The notes under the pieces are model-generated. The model had not been told where the DNA came from and ran no database searches. It was given only the letters and a program-made list of their open reading frames with translations. From Paracoccus fontiphilus (GTDB lineage Bacteria > Pseudomonadota > Alphaproteobacteria > Rhodobacterales > Rhodobacteraceae), in assembly GCF_017356265.1 (NCBI RefSeq), contig NZ_JAFNAW010000010.1, positions 29,098 through 93,097 of the forward strand: a stretch of DNA of 64,000 nucleotides. The letters run 5' to 3'. The position numbers were made by a program, and so were the translations under genes. This document shows positions 9,594-18,624 of this stretch, piece after piece. Each line of letters starts with the position of its first letter. Within the stretch, counting starts at the first letter, position 1.

Positions 9594-10222
9594 GACCCAG
9601 CTTCTGGCTTCGGGTCGAATTCGCGGCGCTCTATATCGGGGCGCCGCTGGTCATTGCGCTGTTCATGCCGGGCCGCCACCTGTTCGAGGCCCTGGCCGTC
9701 TTTTCGGTCATCGGTTTGCTTCTGTTGTGGCGCACGGGCGGGTTCGGCTTCCGTTCCCTTGTCCGGGGGTGGAGCAGGATGCCCTGGCTGGAGGTCCTTG
9801 GCCTGTCGCTCGCGACCCTGCTGGCCGGCACGGTGATCCTGTATTTCACCTATCCCGAGCGGCTGTTCACCATGCTGCGGTCGGGGATGCTGCCGCTGAT
9901 CTGGGTCTTCTACCCGCTGCTGTCGGCGCTGCCGCAGGAACTGATCTTCCGGCCGCTGTTCTTCCACCGCTACGGCGCGCTGCTGCCCTCGGGTCACGGG
10001 GCCATCGCGATCAATGCGAGCATCTTTTCCTTTGCGCATCTGATGTACTGGTCGTCCGTGGTGGCGGTGATGACCTTCGTGGGGGGCTGGATCTTCGCCC
10101 GCGCCTATCTGCGCCACGGCTTCCCCGCCGCCTGGGTGCTGCACGCGGTCGCGGGAAACGTGCTGTTCACCGTGGGGATGGGCGCCTATTTCTATACCGG
10201 CAACGTGGTGCGCCCGTTCTAG
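9566..10222 (+). CDS. CPBP family intramembrane protease-like protein
   Basis: A 218-residue polytopic membrane protein with about six hydrophobic segments. The Abi/CPBP core is present: PQELIFRPLFFHR (ExxxR motif), SFAHLMYW (FxxxH) and HAVAGN. In the usual EExxxR motif the first Glu is Gln here, a variant I have seen in other proteobacterial members. The family comprises intramembrane metal-independent glutamic proteases and relatives; the substrate is unknown. The ATG at 9566 lies inside the lysozyme gene (28-base overlap); an upstream TTG at 9557 is possible. The pairing with a lysozyme suggests an envelope role. Confidence 0.85.
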   Translation: MVANSTDTVRPSFWLRVEFAALYIGAPLVIALFMPGRHLFEALAVFSVIGLLLLWRTGGFGFRSLVRGWSRMPWLEVLGLSLATLLAGTVILYFTYPERLFTMLRSGMLPLIWVFYPLLSALPQELIFRPLFFHRYGALLPSGHGAIAINASIFSFAHLMYWSSVVAVMTFVGGWIFARAYLRHGFPAAWVLHAVAGNVLFTVGMGAYFYTGNVVRPF

Positions 10223-10278
10223 GTTGACTTCCCGTCCCCGCCGCGCTTGATGCACGGCGGATTATTCGGGGAACGACC

Positions 10279-12051
10279 ATGCACGCCTATCGCAGCCACA
10301 CCTGCGGCGACCTGACCGCCGCTTCAGCCGGCGAAACCGTCCGCCTGTCGGGCTGGGTCCATCGGGTCCGCGATCATGGCGGCGTTCTGTTCGTGGACCT
10401 GCGCGACCATTACGGCATGACGCAGGTGCTGGCCGACAGCGACAGCCCGGCCTTTGCCGCGATGGACAAGCTGCGGGCGGAAACCGTGGTCCGCATCGAT
10501 GGCCGCGTGAAGCTGCGCGACGCGTCGCTGGTCAACCCCAAGCTGCCCACCGGAGAGATCGAGGTCTATGCCACGGACCTTGAAGTCCTGGGGCCGTCGG
10601 ACGAACTGCCGCTGCCGGTCTTCGGCGACCAGGAGTACCCCGAGGAAACGCGGCTGGCCTATCGCTTCCTGGACCTGCGCCGCGAGTCGCTGCACGACAA
10701 CATCATGCTGCGGTCCAAGGTGATCCGGTCGATCCGCAACCGCATGTGGGACCAGGGCTTTACCGAGTTCCAGACGCCCATCATCACCGCCTCCAGCCCC
10801 GAAGGCGCGCGCGACTTCCTGGTCCCCTCGCGCCTGCATCCGGGCAAGTTCTACGCCCTGCCGCAGGCGCCCCAGCAGTTCAAGCAGCTGATCATGGTCG
10901 CGGGCTTCGACAAGTATTTCCAGATCGCCCCCTGCTTCCGCGACGAGGACCCGCGCGCCGACCGCAGCCCCACCGACTTCTACCAGCTGGACATGGAAAT
11001 GTCCTTCGTGGATCAGGAAGACGTGTTCGCCGCGATCCAGCCCGTCATCCAGGGCCTGTTCGAGGAGTTCGGGGGCCGCCCCGTCGATGCCGAATGGCCG
11101 CGCATCCCCTACGCGGAATCGATGTTGAAATACGGCAGCGACAAGCCCGACCTGCGCAACCCGATCGAGATGCAGGTGGTCAGCGACCATTTCCGCGGAT
11201 CAGGCTTCGGCATCTTCGCCAAGCTGTTGGAGCAGGAGGGGACCGAGGTCCGCGCCATCCCCGCGCCGACCGGCGGCAGCCGCAAGTTCGCCGACCGCAT
11301 GAACGCATTCGCGCAGCGCGAGGGGCTGCCCGGCATGGGCTACATCTTCTGGCGCAAGGCCGAGGATGGGTCCACCGAGGCCGCCGGTCCCATCGCCAAG
11401 GCCCTGGGCCATGAACCGACCGAGGCGATCCGCACCCAGCTTGGGCTGGGCGAGGGCGATGCGGTGTTCTTCCTGGGCGGCAAGCCCGAGCAGTTCGAGG
11501 CCGTCGCGGGCCGCGCCCGCAACGAGATCGGACGCGAGTTGGGCCTGACCCAGGAAAACCAGTTCAAGTTCGCCTGGATCGTCGATTTCCCGATGTACGA
11601 GAAAACCGAAGACGGGAAGATCGACTTCAGCCACAACCCGTTTTCCATGCCGCAGGGCGGCCTTGACGCGCTGTCGGGCGATCCCTTGCAGGTCAAGGGC
11701 TACCAGTACGACCTCGCCTGCAACGGCTACGAGCTGATTTCCGGCGCGATCCGCAACCACAAGCCCGAGATCATGTTCAAGGCCTTCGAACTGGCGGGCT
11801 ATCCGGCATCCGAGGTGGAAAAGCGCTTTGGCGGCATGGTCAAGGCGTTCCGATACGGCGCGCCGCCGCACGGGGGCTGCGCCGCCGGCATCGACCGCAT
11901 CGTGATGCTGCTGGCCGATGAGGTGAACATCCGCCAGGTCATCATGTTCCCGATGAACCAGCGTGCCGAGGATCTGATGATGGGCGCGCCCAGCGAACCC
12001 ACCAACGAACAGCTGCGCGAGTTGCGCCTGCGCGCCTTGCCAAAAGAGTGA
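10279..12051 (+). CDS. aspS: Aspartyl-tRNA synthetase
   Basis: A 590-residue class IIb synthetase. It has an N-terminal OB-fold anticodon-binding domain (about residues 1-105), motif 2 ([10 protein letters not shown]), a bacterial GAD insertion domain (about 280-415), and the motif 3 region ending [14 protein letters not shown]. The length matches bacterial AspRS. Alphaproteobacteria usually lack AsnRS and carry a non-discriminating AspRS that works with GatCAB; gatB is present at 45.4 kb, consistent with that arrangement. GGGGAAC precedes the ATG. Confidence 0.97.
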   Translation: MHAYRSHTCGDLTAASAGETVRLSGWVHRVRDHGGVLFVDLRDHYGMTQVLADSDSPAFAAMDKLRAETVVRIDGRVKLRDASLVNPKLPTGEIEVYATDLEVLGPSDELPLPVFGDQEYPEETRLAYRFLDLRRESLHDNIMLRSKVIRSIRNRMWDQGFTEFQTPIITASSPEGARDFLVPSRLHPGKFYALPQAPQQFKQLIMVAGFDKYFQIAPCFRDEDPRADRSPTDFYQLDMEMSFVDQEDVFAAIQPVIQGLFEEFGGRPVDAEWPRIPYAESMLKYGSDKPDLRNPIEMQVVSDHFRGSGFGIFAKLLEQEGTEVRAIPAPTGGSRKFADRMNAFAQREGLPGMGYIFWRKAEDGSTEAAGPIAKALGHEPTEAIRTQLGLGEGDAVFFLGGKPEQFEAVAGRARNEIGRELGLTQENQFKFAWIVDFPMYEKTEDGKIDFSHNPFSMPQGGLDALSGDPLQVKGYQYDLACNGYELISGAIRNHKPEIMFKAFELAGYPASEVEKRFGGMVKAFRYGAPPHGGCAAGIDRIVMLLADEVNIRQVIMFPMNQRAEDLMMGAPSEPTNEQLRELRLRALPKE

Positions 12052-12114
12052 TCTGACATTCCCGTCCCCTGTGCCTAGCCTGCCAAGGAAATTCACAAGG
12101 CAAGGGGGGCGCGA

Positions 12115-13473
12115 ATGCTGGCATATCCCGAACTCGCGGCGATCAGGCTGGGCTATGGGCTTTCGCCCCTGGCCCCGCCTCCTGCCGATCCCGTCGCGCT
12201 TGTGCGGTCGATCCGGGATGCCGGGCCGGATGATCAGGCGTTCTCGATGGCTCGGGACCACCTGCCTTTCCGGTCCCGCTTTGCCGAGCTGAATGCAAAG
12301 GAGGCCGACCGGAACGAGGCCGCGATCGACGCCTTGCGCGACCGGGTGCGCGACACGGGCATCCGGGTGGCACAGATCAGGATGGCCCGCGCCGTGGGCG
12401 ATCCCGGCGGGTTCGGCGAACGCCTTGTGCAGTTCTGGGCCGACCACTTCACGGTGACGAACGCGAACCTGTTCGACACGCTGGCCTCGGCGGCCTTCGT
12501 GGACGAGGCGATCCGTCCGCATCTGACGGGCCGTTACGCGACCATGATGCTGGCGGCCGAAACGCATCCCCGCATGATCATGTACCTGGATCAGATGAAC
12601 TCGATCGGCCCCAATTCGGTGGCGGGTCGCCGCCCCGGCAAGCGCCTCGGCATCAACGAGAACCTCGCGCGCGAGATGATCGAGCTGCACAGCCTGGGCG
12701 CGGGTTCCGGCTATGCGCAGCGCGACGTGCGGCAGTTGGCCTTGTTGCTGACCGGCCTGACCGTGCGGCCCAATCACGACGCGACCGCCTTCTTCAACAA
12801 GAACTGGGCAGAACCCGGCCCGTTCGAGGTTCTGGGCAAGACCTATGTGCGGGGCAGGGGCAAGGGCGTGGTCGGAGAGGTGATCGACGACCTGGCCCGG
12901 CACGACGCCACCGCGCGGCACATCGCGCGCAAGCTTGCGGCGCATTTCATCTCGGACGATCCGCCCGAGGCGTTGGTCCAGCGCCTGACGCAGGCATTTC
13001 GCGACACCGACGGCGATCTTCCGACCCTCTACCTGATCCTGGCCGAGGCGCCCGAGCTGCGGGACTGCTTCCGCCAGAAGGTCCGCCAGCCCTTCGACTT
13101 CGTCGTGGCGGCGTTGCGGGGCTGCGGCTTCACGCGGCAGGAGGTGATGGCGTTGGAGCAGCGCGTCTTTCACAACCTGGTCATGGGCGGCATGTTTGCC
13201 ATGGGCCAGCAATGGGGCCTGCCGCGCGGCCCCGACGGATGGCCCGAGGATGCCTCGGCCTGGGCGACGGCGCAGGGGCTTGCCGGGCGCATCGACTGGG
13301 CCATGCGGATGCTGCCGAAGCTGCGGCCGGATCTGCCCGATCCGCGTGCCTTCATGCAGGCCGCGCTTGGCGAAAGCGCCTCGGACGATCTTCGCTGGGC
13401 GGTACCCAAGGCCGAAAGCCCGGCCGAGGGAATGGCCGTGATCCTGGGCTCGCCCGACTTCAACCGGAGGTGA
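12115..13473 (+). CDS. DUF1800 domain protein
   Basis: A 452-residue protein matching DUF1800. It contains the family sequences FWADHFTV, MLAAETHPRMIMYLDQ and the core GINENLAREMIELHSLG, followed by YAQRDVRQLALLLTGLTV. The biochemical role is unknown. It forms a tight pair with the DUF1501 gene: the SD GGAGG of the second gene overlaps this gene's final codon and stop. DUF1800 and DUF1501 genes co-occur widely, and the pair is thought to be exported or periplasmic. This protein shows no obvious signal peptide of its own, so it may be exported with its partner, which has a Tat signal. Confidence 0.85.
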   Translation: MLAYPELAAIRLGYGLSPLAPPPADPVALVRSIRDAGPDDQAFSMARDHLPFRSRFAELNAKEADRNEAAIDALRDRVRDTGIRVAQIRMARAVGDPGGFGERLVQFWADHFTVTNANLFDTLASAAFVDEAIRPHLTGRYATMMLAAETHPRMIMYLDQMNSIGPNSVAGRRPGKRLGINENLAREMIELHSLGAGSGYAQRDVRQLALLLTGLTVRPNHDATAFFNKNWAEPGPFEVLGKTYVRGRGKGVVGEVIDDLARHDATARHIARKLAAHFISDDPPEALVQRLTQAFRDTDGDLPTLYLILAEAPELRDCFRQKVRQPFDFVVAALRGCGFTRQEVMALEQRVFHNLVMGGMFAMGQQWGLPRGPDGWPEDASAWATAQGLAGRIDWAMRMLPKLRPDLPDPRAFMQAALGESASDDLRWAVPKAESPAEGMAVILGSPDFNRR

Positions 13474-13478
13474 ACCTC

Positions 13479-14657
13479 ATGCTGTCCCGCCGCCTGTTCC
13501 TGAAATCCAGCGCGCTGATCGGCTGTTCGGCCGCCGCGCATCCGTTCCTGTCCTCGATCGCCTTTGCCAATGCGCCGGGCGAGAACCGGCTGGTCGTCAT
13601 CATCCTGCGGGGTGCGATGGACGGTCTTGACGTCTTCCAGCCTTATGGCGACCCCGCCTTGCGGACGCTGCGCAAGACCCTGTCCGCCGGTCCCGGGAAC
13701 GGCGCGCATGACCTGGACGGCTTTTTCGCCCTGCATCCCTCGCTTGCGCCGCTTGTGCCGCTGTGGCGCGGGGGGGAAATGGCCTTCGCGCCTGCCGTGT
13801 CCACCCCTTACCGCGACAAGCGCAGCCATTTCGACGGCCAGGACATGCTGGAGGCCGGGACCGGCACCGATGTCGACACCATGCGGCAGCGCGATGGCTG
13901 GCTGAACCGCCTTCTGCAGGCGATGCCGGGCGTGCAATCCGAAACCGCCTATTCGGTGGGCCTGGACGACATGCGCATCCTGGACGGTGCGGCACCCGCC
14001 AAAAGCTGGGCGCCGCAGACGCGCTTTCGCCTTTCCGCGCAGGGGCAGCGGCTGCTGACGCATGTCTGGCACGACGATCCGCTGTTCCGCCCGGCGGGCG
14101 AGCAGGCGATCGAGATCATCAACGACGAGCTGTCCAAGATCGAGACCGAGACCGGACCAACCCGCGACGCGCAGGCCTTGGCGCGATTCGCGGCCGATCG
14201 CCTGAACGGCGAGACGCGGATCGCCACCTTCTCGATCTCGGGCTGGGACAGCCATGCACGGCAGCCGCAGGTCATCGACCGTGCGCTGCAAAGGTTGTCG
14301 GCCGCGATCCTGACCCTGCGGAAGGACCTGGGGGCGAACTGGTCGCGGACCACGATCCTGGCCATGACCGAGTTCGGCCGCACCGTGCGCGAGAACGGCT
14401 CGGGGGGAACCGACCATGGCACCGGCGGCGCGATGCTGGTGGCGGGCGGCAACATCAAGGGCGGCCGGGCGATCGGCGGCTGGCCGGGGCTTGGCGAGGG
14501 CGACCTTTACGCCGGGCGCGACCTGATGCCCTTGCGCGACATCCGCGCCCATGCCGCCTGGGTCCTGCACGATCTTTTCGGCGTCGCCCCGGACTTGCTG
14601 GAGCGGAACGTGTTTCCCGGCCTCGACATGGGGGAAAATCCGCGCATCCTGGCGTGA
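13479..14657 (+). CDS. DUF1501 (sulfatase-like) protein with Tat signal
   Basis: A 392-residue protein from the ATG at 13479. The N-terminus carries a textbook twin-arginine signal SRRLFLK followed by a hydrophobic stretch ending AFA (about residue 30). The mature part has LRGAMDGLDVFQPYGD, SHFDGQDMLEAG, a WDSH segment and TEFGRTVRENGSGGTDHGTGG. These are the alkaline-phosphatase-superfamily-like metal-binding positions of DUF1501. It is predicted to fold in the cytoplasm and be exported. The frame is open upstream into DUF1800, but the Tat motif and GGAGG at 13466-13470 fix this start. The function is unknown. Confidence 0.88.
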   Translation: MLSRRLFLKSSALIGCSAAAHPFLSSIAFANAPGENRLVVIILRGAMDGLDVFQPYGDPALRTLRKTLSAGPGNGAHDLDGFFALHPSLAPLVPLWRGGEMAFAPAVSTPYRDKRSHFDGQDMLEAGTGTDVDTMRQRDGWLNRLLQAMPGVQSETAYSVGLDDMRILDGAAPAKSWAPQTRFRLSAQGQRLLTHVWHDDPLFRPAGEQAIEIINDELSKIETETGPTRDAQALARFAADRLNGETRIATFSISGWDSHARQPQVIDRALQRLSAAILTLRKDLGANWSRTTILAMTEFGRTVRENGSGGTDHGTGGAMLVAGGNIKGGRAIGGWPGLGEGDLYAGRDLMPLRDIRAHAAWVLHDLFGVAPDLLERNVFPGLDMGENPRILA

Positions 14658-14676
14658 GATGGGAAGGGAGGCAGGG

Positions 14677-15396
14677 ATGCAGGAAAGCGGTTCGACCCGG
14701 CAAGCGGCCTTGCCCCTGGCGGCGTTCGTGGCACCCCCACGGCCATCGGCGCAGCCCATCGGCAACCCGGTGCTGCAACCACTGTCGGCTGCCCGCCACG
14801 CCTCCGACCTGTTCCGGGCGCAGGCGGGGCAGGGCGATCTGTGGACCTACATGCCCTATGGTCCCTTCGCGGACCTCGGCGAATACCGGACCTGGGTCGA
14901 GGGGGCAGAGGCGTCGAGGGACCCGTTCTACCTTGCCATCCTTGATCCCGAAACGGCGCGGGCTCTTGGCCATGCGTCGTTCATGCGCATCGACACGGCC
15001 AATGGCGTGATCGAGATCGGCAACATCCTGTTGACGCCTGCGCTTCAGCGGGGGCGGACGGCCAGTGCCGCGCTGATGGCGATGATCGCTTGGGCCTTCG
15101 ACCACGGCTATCGGCGGGTGGAATGGAAATGCAACGCGCTGAACCGGCCTTCGCGCCGTGCCGCCCTGCGCCTAGGCTTCACCTACGAGGGCACGTTCCG
15201 CAACCACATGATCGTCAAGGGCCGGAACCGCGACACGGCATGGTTCGCGATCACCGACGACGACTGGGCGCTGCTGGCCCCGGCCCATGCCGCCTGGCTG
15301 GACCCCGCCAACTTCGATGCGCAAGGCCAGCAGCGCCGCAGCCTGTCGGCCCTGACGGAACGGGCACTGCCGGGCCGCCGCGACGGGCCGGCGTGA
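14677..15396 (+). CDS. GNAT family N-acetyltransferase (RimJ/RimL type)
   Basis: A 239-residue protein. The acetyl-CoA-binding region reads LTPALQRGRTASAALMAM, followed by RRVEWKCNALNRPSRRAALRLGFTYEG and IVKGRNRDTAWFAI. This is the standard order for RimJ/RimL-like N-acetyltransferases that modify protein N-termini or small amines. The ATG at 14677 has GGGAGG about six bases upstream; an earlier in-frame ATG at 14659 is worse placed. Its TGA abuts the stop of the convergent response regulator gene (TGATCA), leaving no intergenic space. Confidence 0.87.
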   Translation: MQESGSTRQAALPLAAFVAPPRPSAQPIGNPVLQPLSAARHASDLFRAQAGQGDLWTYMPYGPFADLGEYRTWVEGAEASRDPFYLAILDPETARALGHASFMRIDTANGVIEIGNILLTPALQRGRTASAALMAMIAWAFDHGYRRVEWKCNALNRPSRRAALRLGFTYEGTFRNHMIVKGRNRDTAWFAITDDDWALLAPAHAAWLDPANFDAQGQQRRSLSALTERALPGRRDGPA

Positions 15397-16131
15397 TCAG
15401 AGGCCCGCGACCCGAGCCAGCCGTTCCTGCACCAGCCCGCTGATCCGCGCCAGATCGCTTGCCAGGGCGTGCCCGGCCTCTCGGTCGCGCGCCAGGGCGG
15501 TTGCCGCGGCCTCCAGCACCGGATCGTGCGAGGACCGGGCGATGCCTGCAAGGAAATGGGCGATGTAGTCGACCGCCGTGGTGTCCTGTGCGCTGGACAG
15601 GATTTCCGCCACATGCGCCAGATCGTCGCGCAGTCCCGACGGGTCGGGCTGGATCACCTCGTCGGGCAGGATGCGCAGGCCGCGCCCCCGCGCCTCGACG
15701 GGAAGGGCGGACAGGATCGTCTGCTGGAACACCGCAAGGCTTTCGATCGGCTTGGCCAGAAAGCCGTCCGCCCCGGCCGCAAGCGCCGTGTCAGCAAGGT
15801 TCGGATCGCCCGAGATGCCCAGAAGCACCGGCACCCGAGGCTCGGTCGTGGCGATCTGGCGGATCAGCCCCGTGCCATCGCCGTCGGGCAGGCCCAGATC
15901 GACGATCACCACCGCGGGACGGTAGGTTTGCAGGTGTCGCGCGGCGGATCGAAGGCAATCGGCCCGCCGGATCCGCGCGCCCGACCGCAGGCACAAAAGG
16001 CGCACGGCCTCGCTGGCAAAGCGCGAATCCTCGACCACCAGGACGGTCAGGCCCGCCAGGGGCCGGTTCGGCGTCGAGGCCCGCCACATGGGCAAAGGGT
16101 CGACCACGTCGGACAGGATGTCGTTCTGCAT
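15397..16131 (-). CDS. Stand-alone response regulator with helical C-terminal domain
   Basis: A 244-residue protein. After about 27 leader residues comes a receiver domain with the acidic pair VVED (Glu34, Asp35), the phospho-acceptor Asp78 in VIVDLGLPDGDG, and the conserved Lys127 in LAKPIE. The C-terminal ~100 residues are helical (VDYIAHFLAGIARSSHDPVLE..., ASDLARISGLVQERL) with no DNA-binding or GGDEF domain I recognise, so output is probably by protein contact. No kinase is adjacent. A CtrA-type box lies 47 bases upstream, in the same orientation as those before cckA and the GT2 gene. Relatives may act in motility or cell-cycle signalling; that part is inference. Confidence 0.85.
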   Translation of the reverse strand: MQNDILSDVVDPLPMWRASTPNRPLAGLTVLVVEDSRFASEAVRLLCLRSGARIRRADCLRSAARHLQTYRPAVVIVDLGLPDGDGTGLIRQIATTEPRVPVLLGISGDPNLADTALAAGADGFLAKPIESLAVFQQTILSALPVEARGRGLRILPDEVIQPDPSGLRDDLAHVAEILSSAQDTTAVDYIAHFLAGIARSSHDPVLEAAATALARDREAGHALASDLARISGLVQERLARVAGL

Positions 16132-16177
16132 GTCATTGTCCTTACCAATGTCTCGCTTCCAGTTAGCGGCCGATTCG

Positions 16178-16193
16178 CTAAGAAGCGGTTAAC
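16178..16193 (-). promoter_or_regulatory. CtrA-type binding site upstream of the response regulator
   Basis: Read on the minus strand this is GTTAACCGCTTCTTAG, matching TTAA-N7-TTAA with one mismatch in the second half. It shares the string TTAACCGCTTCTTA with the site upstream of the MshEN-GT2 gene. It ends 47 bases before the response regulator ATG, a typical activator position. It could also act on the divergent methylmalonyl-CoA epimerase gene 65 bases away. Confidence 0.6.
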
Positions 16194-16257
16194 GCCGCAG
16201 GGTTTTCCTTTCGCCGCCCCGGCGAAGGCCCTAGAAGCATGGCAAACGGAGGAAATG

Positions 16258-16662
16258 ATGATCGGACGCCTGAACCACGTCGCCATCGCGGTTCCCGACC
16301 TGGCTGCAGCCTCGGCGCAATATGCCGGCACCCTGGGCGCAAAGGTCGGGGCGCCGCAGGACGAACCCGATCATGGCGTGACGGTGGTCTTCATCGACCT
16401 GCCGAACACCAAGGTCGAACTGCTGCATCCCTTGGGCGAGGACAGCCCCATCAAGGGCTTCCTGGACAAGAACCCCTCGGGCGGGATCCATCACATGTGC
16501 TTCGAGGTGGACGACATCCTAGCCGCCCGCGACCGCCTGCAGGCCGAGGGCGCGCGCGTCCTGGGCAATGGGGAACCGAAGATCGGTGCCCATGGCAAGC
16601 CCGTGCTGTTCCTGCATCCCAAGGACTTCAACGGCTGCCTGATCGAACTGGAGCAAGTCTGA
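16258..16662 (+). CDS. mce: Methylmalonyl-CoA epimerase
   Basis: A 134-residue glyoxalase/VOC-fold protein, the usual family length. It begins MIGRLNHVAIAVPDL (metal-ligand His) and contains IHHMCFEVDDI and VLFLHPKDFNGCLIELEQV, the conserved ligands His, Glu and terminal NGxLIELEQ. It interconverts (R)- and (S)-methylmalonyl-CoA in propionyl-CoA or ethylmalonyl-CoA metabolism, ahead of the B12-dependent mutase. This fits the B12 synthesis and uptake genes in the window. Of the two adjacent ATGs, 16258 is better spaced from GGAGG. The stop overlaps the next start as ATGA. Confidence 0.93.
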   Translation: MIGRLNHVAIAVPDLAAASAQYAGTLGAKVGAPQDEPDHGVTVVFIDLPNTKVELLHPLGEDSPIKGFLDKNPSGGIHHMCFEVDDILAARDRLQAEGARVLGNGEPKIGAHGKPVLFLHPKDFNGCLIELEQV

Positions 16663-16931
16663 TGAACCTGACCGGAGGCATCGTCCTGTTCGCCGTGCTG
16701 TGGTTCCTGACGCTGTTCATCGTCGTCCTGATCGGTCAGCGCAGCCAGCAGGACGCGGGCGCCATCGTGCCCGGCACCCCCGCCGGCGCCCCCGCCGACC
16801 TGCGCTGGAAGCGCAAGCTGATCTGGACGACCGCCGTCACGGCGCTGATCTGGGCCGTCATCGCCTCGGTCATCCTGGGCGGCTTCGTTACCCGCGCGGA
16901 TATCGCGAACCTTGACCGGCTGATCCGCTGA
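16662..16931 (+). CDS. DUF1467 family small membrane protein
   Basis: An 89-residue protein with two transmembrane segments: about residues 5-26 (GIVLFAVLWFLTLFIVVLIG) and 52-76 (KLIWTTAVTALIWAVIASVILG). The short cytoplasmic linker contains the PADLRWKRK basic stretch typical of DUF1467. It is translationally coupled to mce by an ATGA overlap, an arrangement I recall as conserved in alphaproteobacteria. Its last 44 bases overlap the end of the convergent EI24 gene on the other strand. The function is unknown. Confidence 0.85.
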   Translation: MNLTGGIVLFAVLWFLTLFIVVLIGQRSQQDAGAIVPGTPAGAPADLRWKRKLIWTTAVTALIWAVIASVILGGFVTRADIANLDRLIR

Positions 16932-17604
16932 GCAGGTGGAACAGATGCGTGAAGGCCGCCGCCGCCAGCAGGGGCACGGCGATGTTCACGACCGGAATGA
17001 CCAGGGCCACGGCAACCAGCACGCCCGCCAGCGTCACCCGGCCCGCATTGGCCTTGCGCAGGGCGGTGGCCTGTGGTTCGTCCATGTGACGGCGCGCGGC
17101 CATCTGGAAGAACTCGCGCCCCAGAAGCCAGCCATTCGCGGCAAACAGCAGCAAGGGCGCCAGCGGACCCAGGACGGGAGTCAGGAACAGCGACAGGATC
17201 GCGACGGCCAGGACCGCCAGCACGACAGCGACCGATTCCAGCAGCCCGTCCAGGAAGTCCAGCGAGGTGCCGCGCCGGGTGGGATAGTGCATCTCCTCGA
17301 CCACGTCGGCGACACGCTCGGCGAACAGCCCGGCAAAGCCAGCGGCGACCGGCGCCATCAGGAAAAAACCCATCAGCGGGAACAGCGCCAGCGACCCCCA
17401 GGAAAGGGCCGATCCGACATCCAGCGTACCGATCCAGGGCAGCGACAGGTCGCCGGGGACAAGGCTGCGGACCGCCCAGAACAGCGCGGATTGCAGCGCC
17501 ACGAACAAAAGGATTGTCAGCGCCACGCCCGTCAGCGCCAGCGTCAGGATGCGCGGGCGCAGCAGATCCAGCCAGCCCAGCAGCAGCGCGCGAAAGACGA
17601 TCAT
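16888..17604 (-). CDS. EI24 domain (CysZ-like) membrane protein
   Basis: A 238-residue polytopic protein with about five hydrophobic segments. It matches the EI24/CysZ family: FRALLLGWLDLLRPRIL at the N-terminus, LAPVAAGFAGLFAERVADVVE, and a late RRHMDEPQATALRKANAGRV segment. E. coli CysZ is a sulfate channel, but most alphaproteobacterial EI24 proteins are uncharacterised, so I do not assign sulfate transport. The start overlaps the nitroreductase stop by four bases (ATGA). The C-terminal codons are read in antisense to the end of the DUF1467 gene. Confidence 0.83.
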   Translation of the reverse strand: MIVFRALLLGWLDLLRPRILTLALTGVALTILLFVALQSALFWAVRSLVPGDLSLPWIGTLDVGSALSWGSLALFPLMGFFLMAPVAAGFAGLFAERVADVVEEMHYPTRRGTSLDFLDGLLESVAVVLAVLAVAILSLFLTPVLGPLAPLLLFAANGWLLGREFFQMAARRHMDEPQATALRKANAGRVTLAGVLVAVALVIPVVNIAVPLLAAAAFTHLFHLLSGSAGQGSRYPRG

Positions 17605-18173
17605 TCCAGCCAGCTTGTCTTGGCCGCGACATCCGGGCGTGGCCGTTCCGGCGGCGTTTCCCCGCGGCTGCCCAGGTGGACCAGGCCGACGATCCGCTCT
17701 TGCTCGGACAGGCCCAGATGGGTGCGGCCAAAGGTTTCATCCAGCACCGCCGGTCCCGTCAGCCAGGCCGCGCCCCAGCCCGAGGCGAGCGCCGCGTTGA
17801 CCAGCCCCAGGCAGACCGCGCCCGCAGACAGGAACTGTTCCCATCCCGGAACCTTGTCGCTGGCGACCGGGGCCGAGACGACCGCCACGATCACCGGCGA
17901 TTCGAAGGCCGATGCCGCCTTGTCCGCCACCGCCTGATCCTGGCCCGAAGCCAGCACCTGGTCGCGCAGGATCGGCGCCAGCCGGTCAAGCGCCGCGCGC
18001 TCCAGCACGATGAAGCGCCAGGGCTCCAGCTTGCCGTGGTCGGGGGTCCGCGCGGCAAGGGTCAGCAGGCGCAGGATCTCGGCCCGGTCAGGGGCGGGCG
18101 CGCGCAGCATCCTGGGCGGATGGGACCGGCGGGTCGCCAGGAAGTCCAGCGCGGCATCGTTGCGATAGGTCAT
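17601..18173 (-). CDS. Nitroreductase family protein (YdjA-like)
   Basis: A 190-residue FMN-dependent oxidoreductase. The early FLATRRSHPPRMLRAPAPDR contains the Arg-Arg-Ser FMN phosphate contacts. LAARTPDHGKLEPWRF matches the YdjA-type nitroreductase motif (ARxPDHGxLxPWRF). A late GLSEQERIVGLVHLGS is the usual IVGxIxxG motif. It probably reduces nitro compounds or quinones with NAD(P)H. GGAAGGAG precedes the chosen ATG at 18173. It is the first gene of a two-gene unit with the EI24 protein. Confidence 0.9.
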   Translation of the reverse strand: MTYRNDAALDFLATRRSHPPRMLRAPAPDRAEILRLLTLAARTPDHGKLEPWRFIVLERAALDRLAPILRDQVLASGQDQAVADKAASAFESPVIVAVVSAPVASDKVPGWEQFLSAGAVCLGLVNAALASGWGAAWLTGPAVLDETFGRTHLGLSEQERIVGLVHLGSRGETPPERPRPDVAAKTSWLE

Positions 18174-18230
18174 GGCAGTCTCCTTCCCGCCCGTTCTTTC
18201 CGAAAGCGGTGTCCCGTGCAAGCGATCGGC

Positions 18231-18470
18231 CTAGCCCCTGTCGATGCGATAGTTCCCCTCGGGCAGGTTCAGCGCCAGGCGCAGCTCGGTCAGCTGGTGC
18301 ATCGACAGGGTGATGCGCACCACCTCGTCATCGGGACCCACCTGTTCAAGCACCACGCGGTCGTCGAAGGACAGGATCACCACGTCCTCGTTCAAGGGGC
18401 CGGTGTCGGGGTCCGCCTCGTCGATCAGGGTGATGACGGTGGCGTCGAAATCATGCTCGATGGTGAACAT
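18231..18470 (-). CDS. Conserved hypothetical small acidic protein
   Basis: A 79-residue soluble, acidic protein (MFTIEHDFDATVITLIDE...), with regular beta-strand-like alternation (VVILSFDDRVVLEQV) ending in a helix (SMHQLTELRLALNL). GGGAG precedes the ATG at 18470, and codon usage is like its neighbours, so it is a real gene. I recall similar proteins in other Rhodobacteraceae but know of no function. It is divergent from the M48 lipoprotein gene. Confidence 0.7.
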   Translation of the reverse strand: MFTIEHDFDATVITLIDEADPDTGPLNEDVVILSFDDRVVLEQVGPDDEVVRITLSMHQLTELRLALNLPEGNYRIDRG

Positions 18471-18624
18471 CGCAAACTCCCTCGGTTTGTGCCGACATTC
18501 GCGTGATGTGCCGGGATGGGCAAGCCTGTGGGGTTTGCGCGCCTTTTCACGACAGGATAAGATCGGACCGGAACAAGGCAGCGACCGCGTCGGGGCCAAG
18601 ATGCGGCATGGGCAGGGGACAGCA

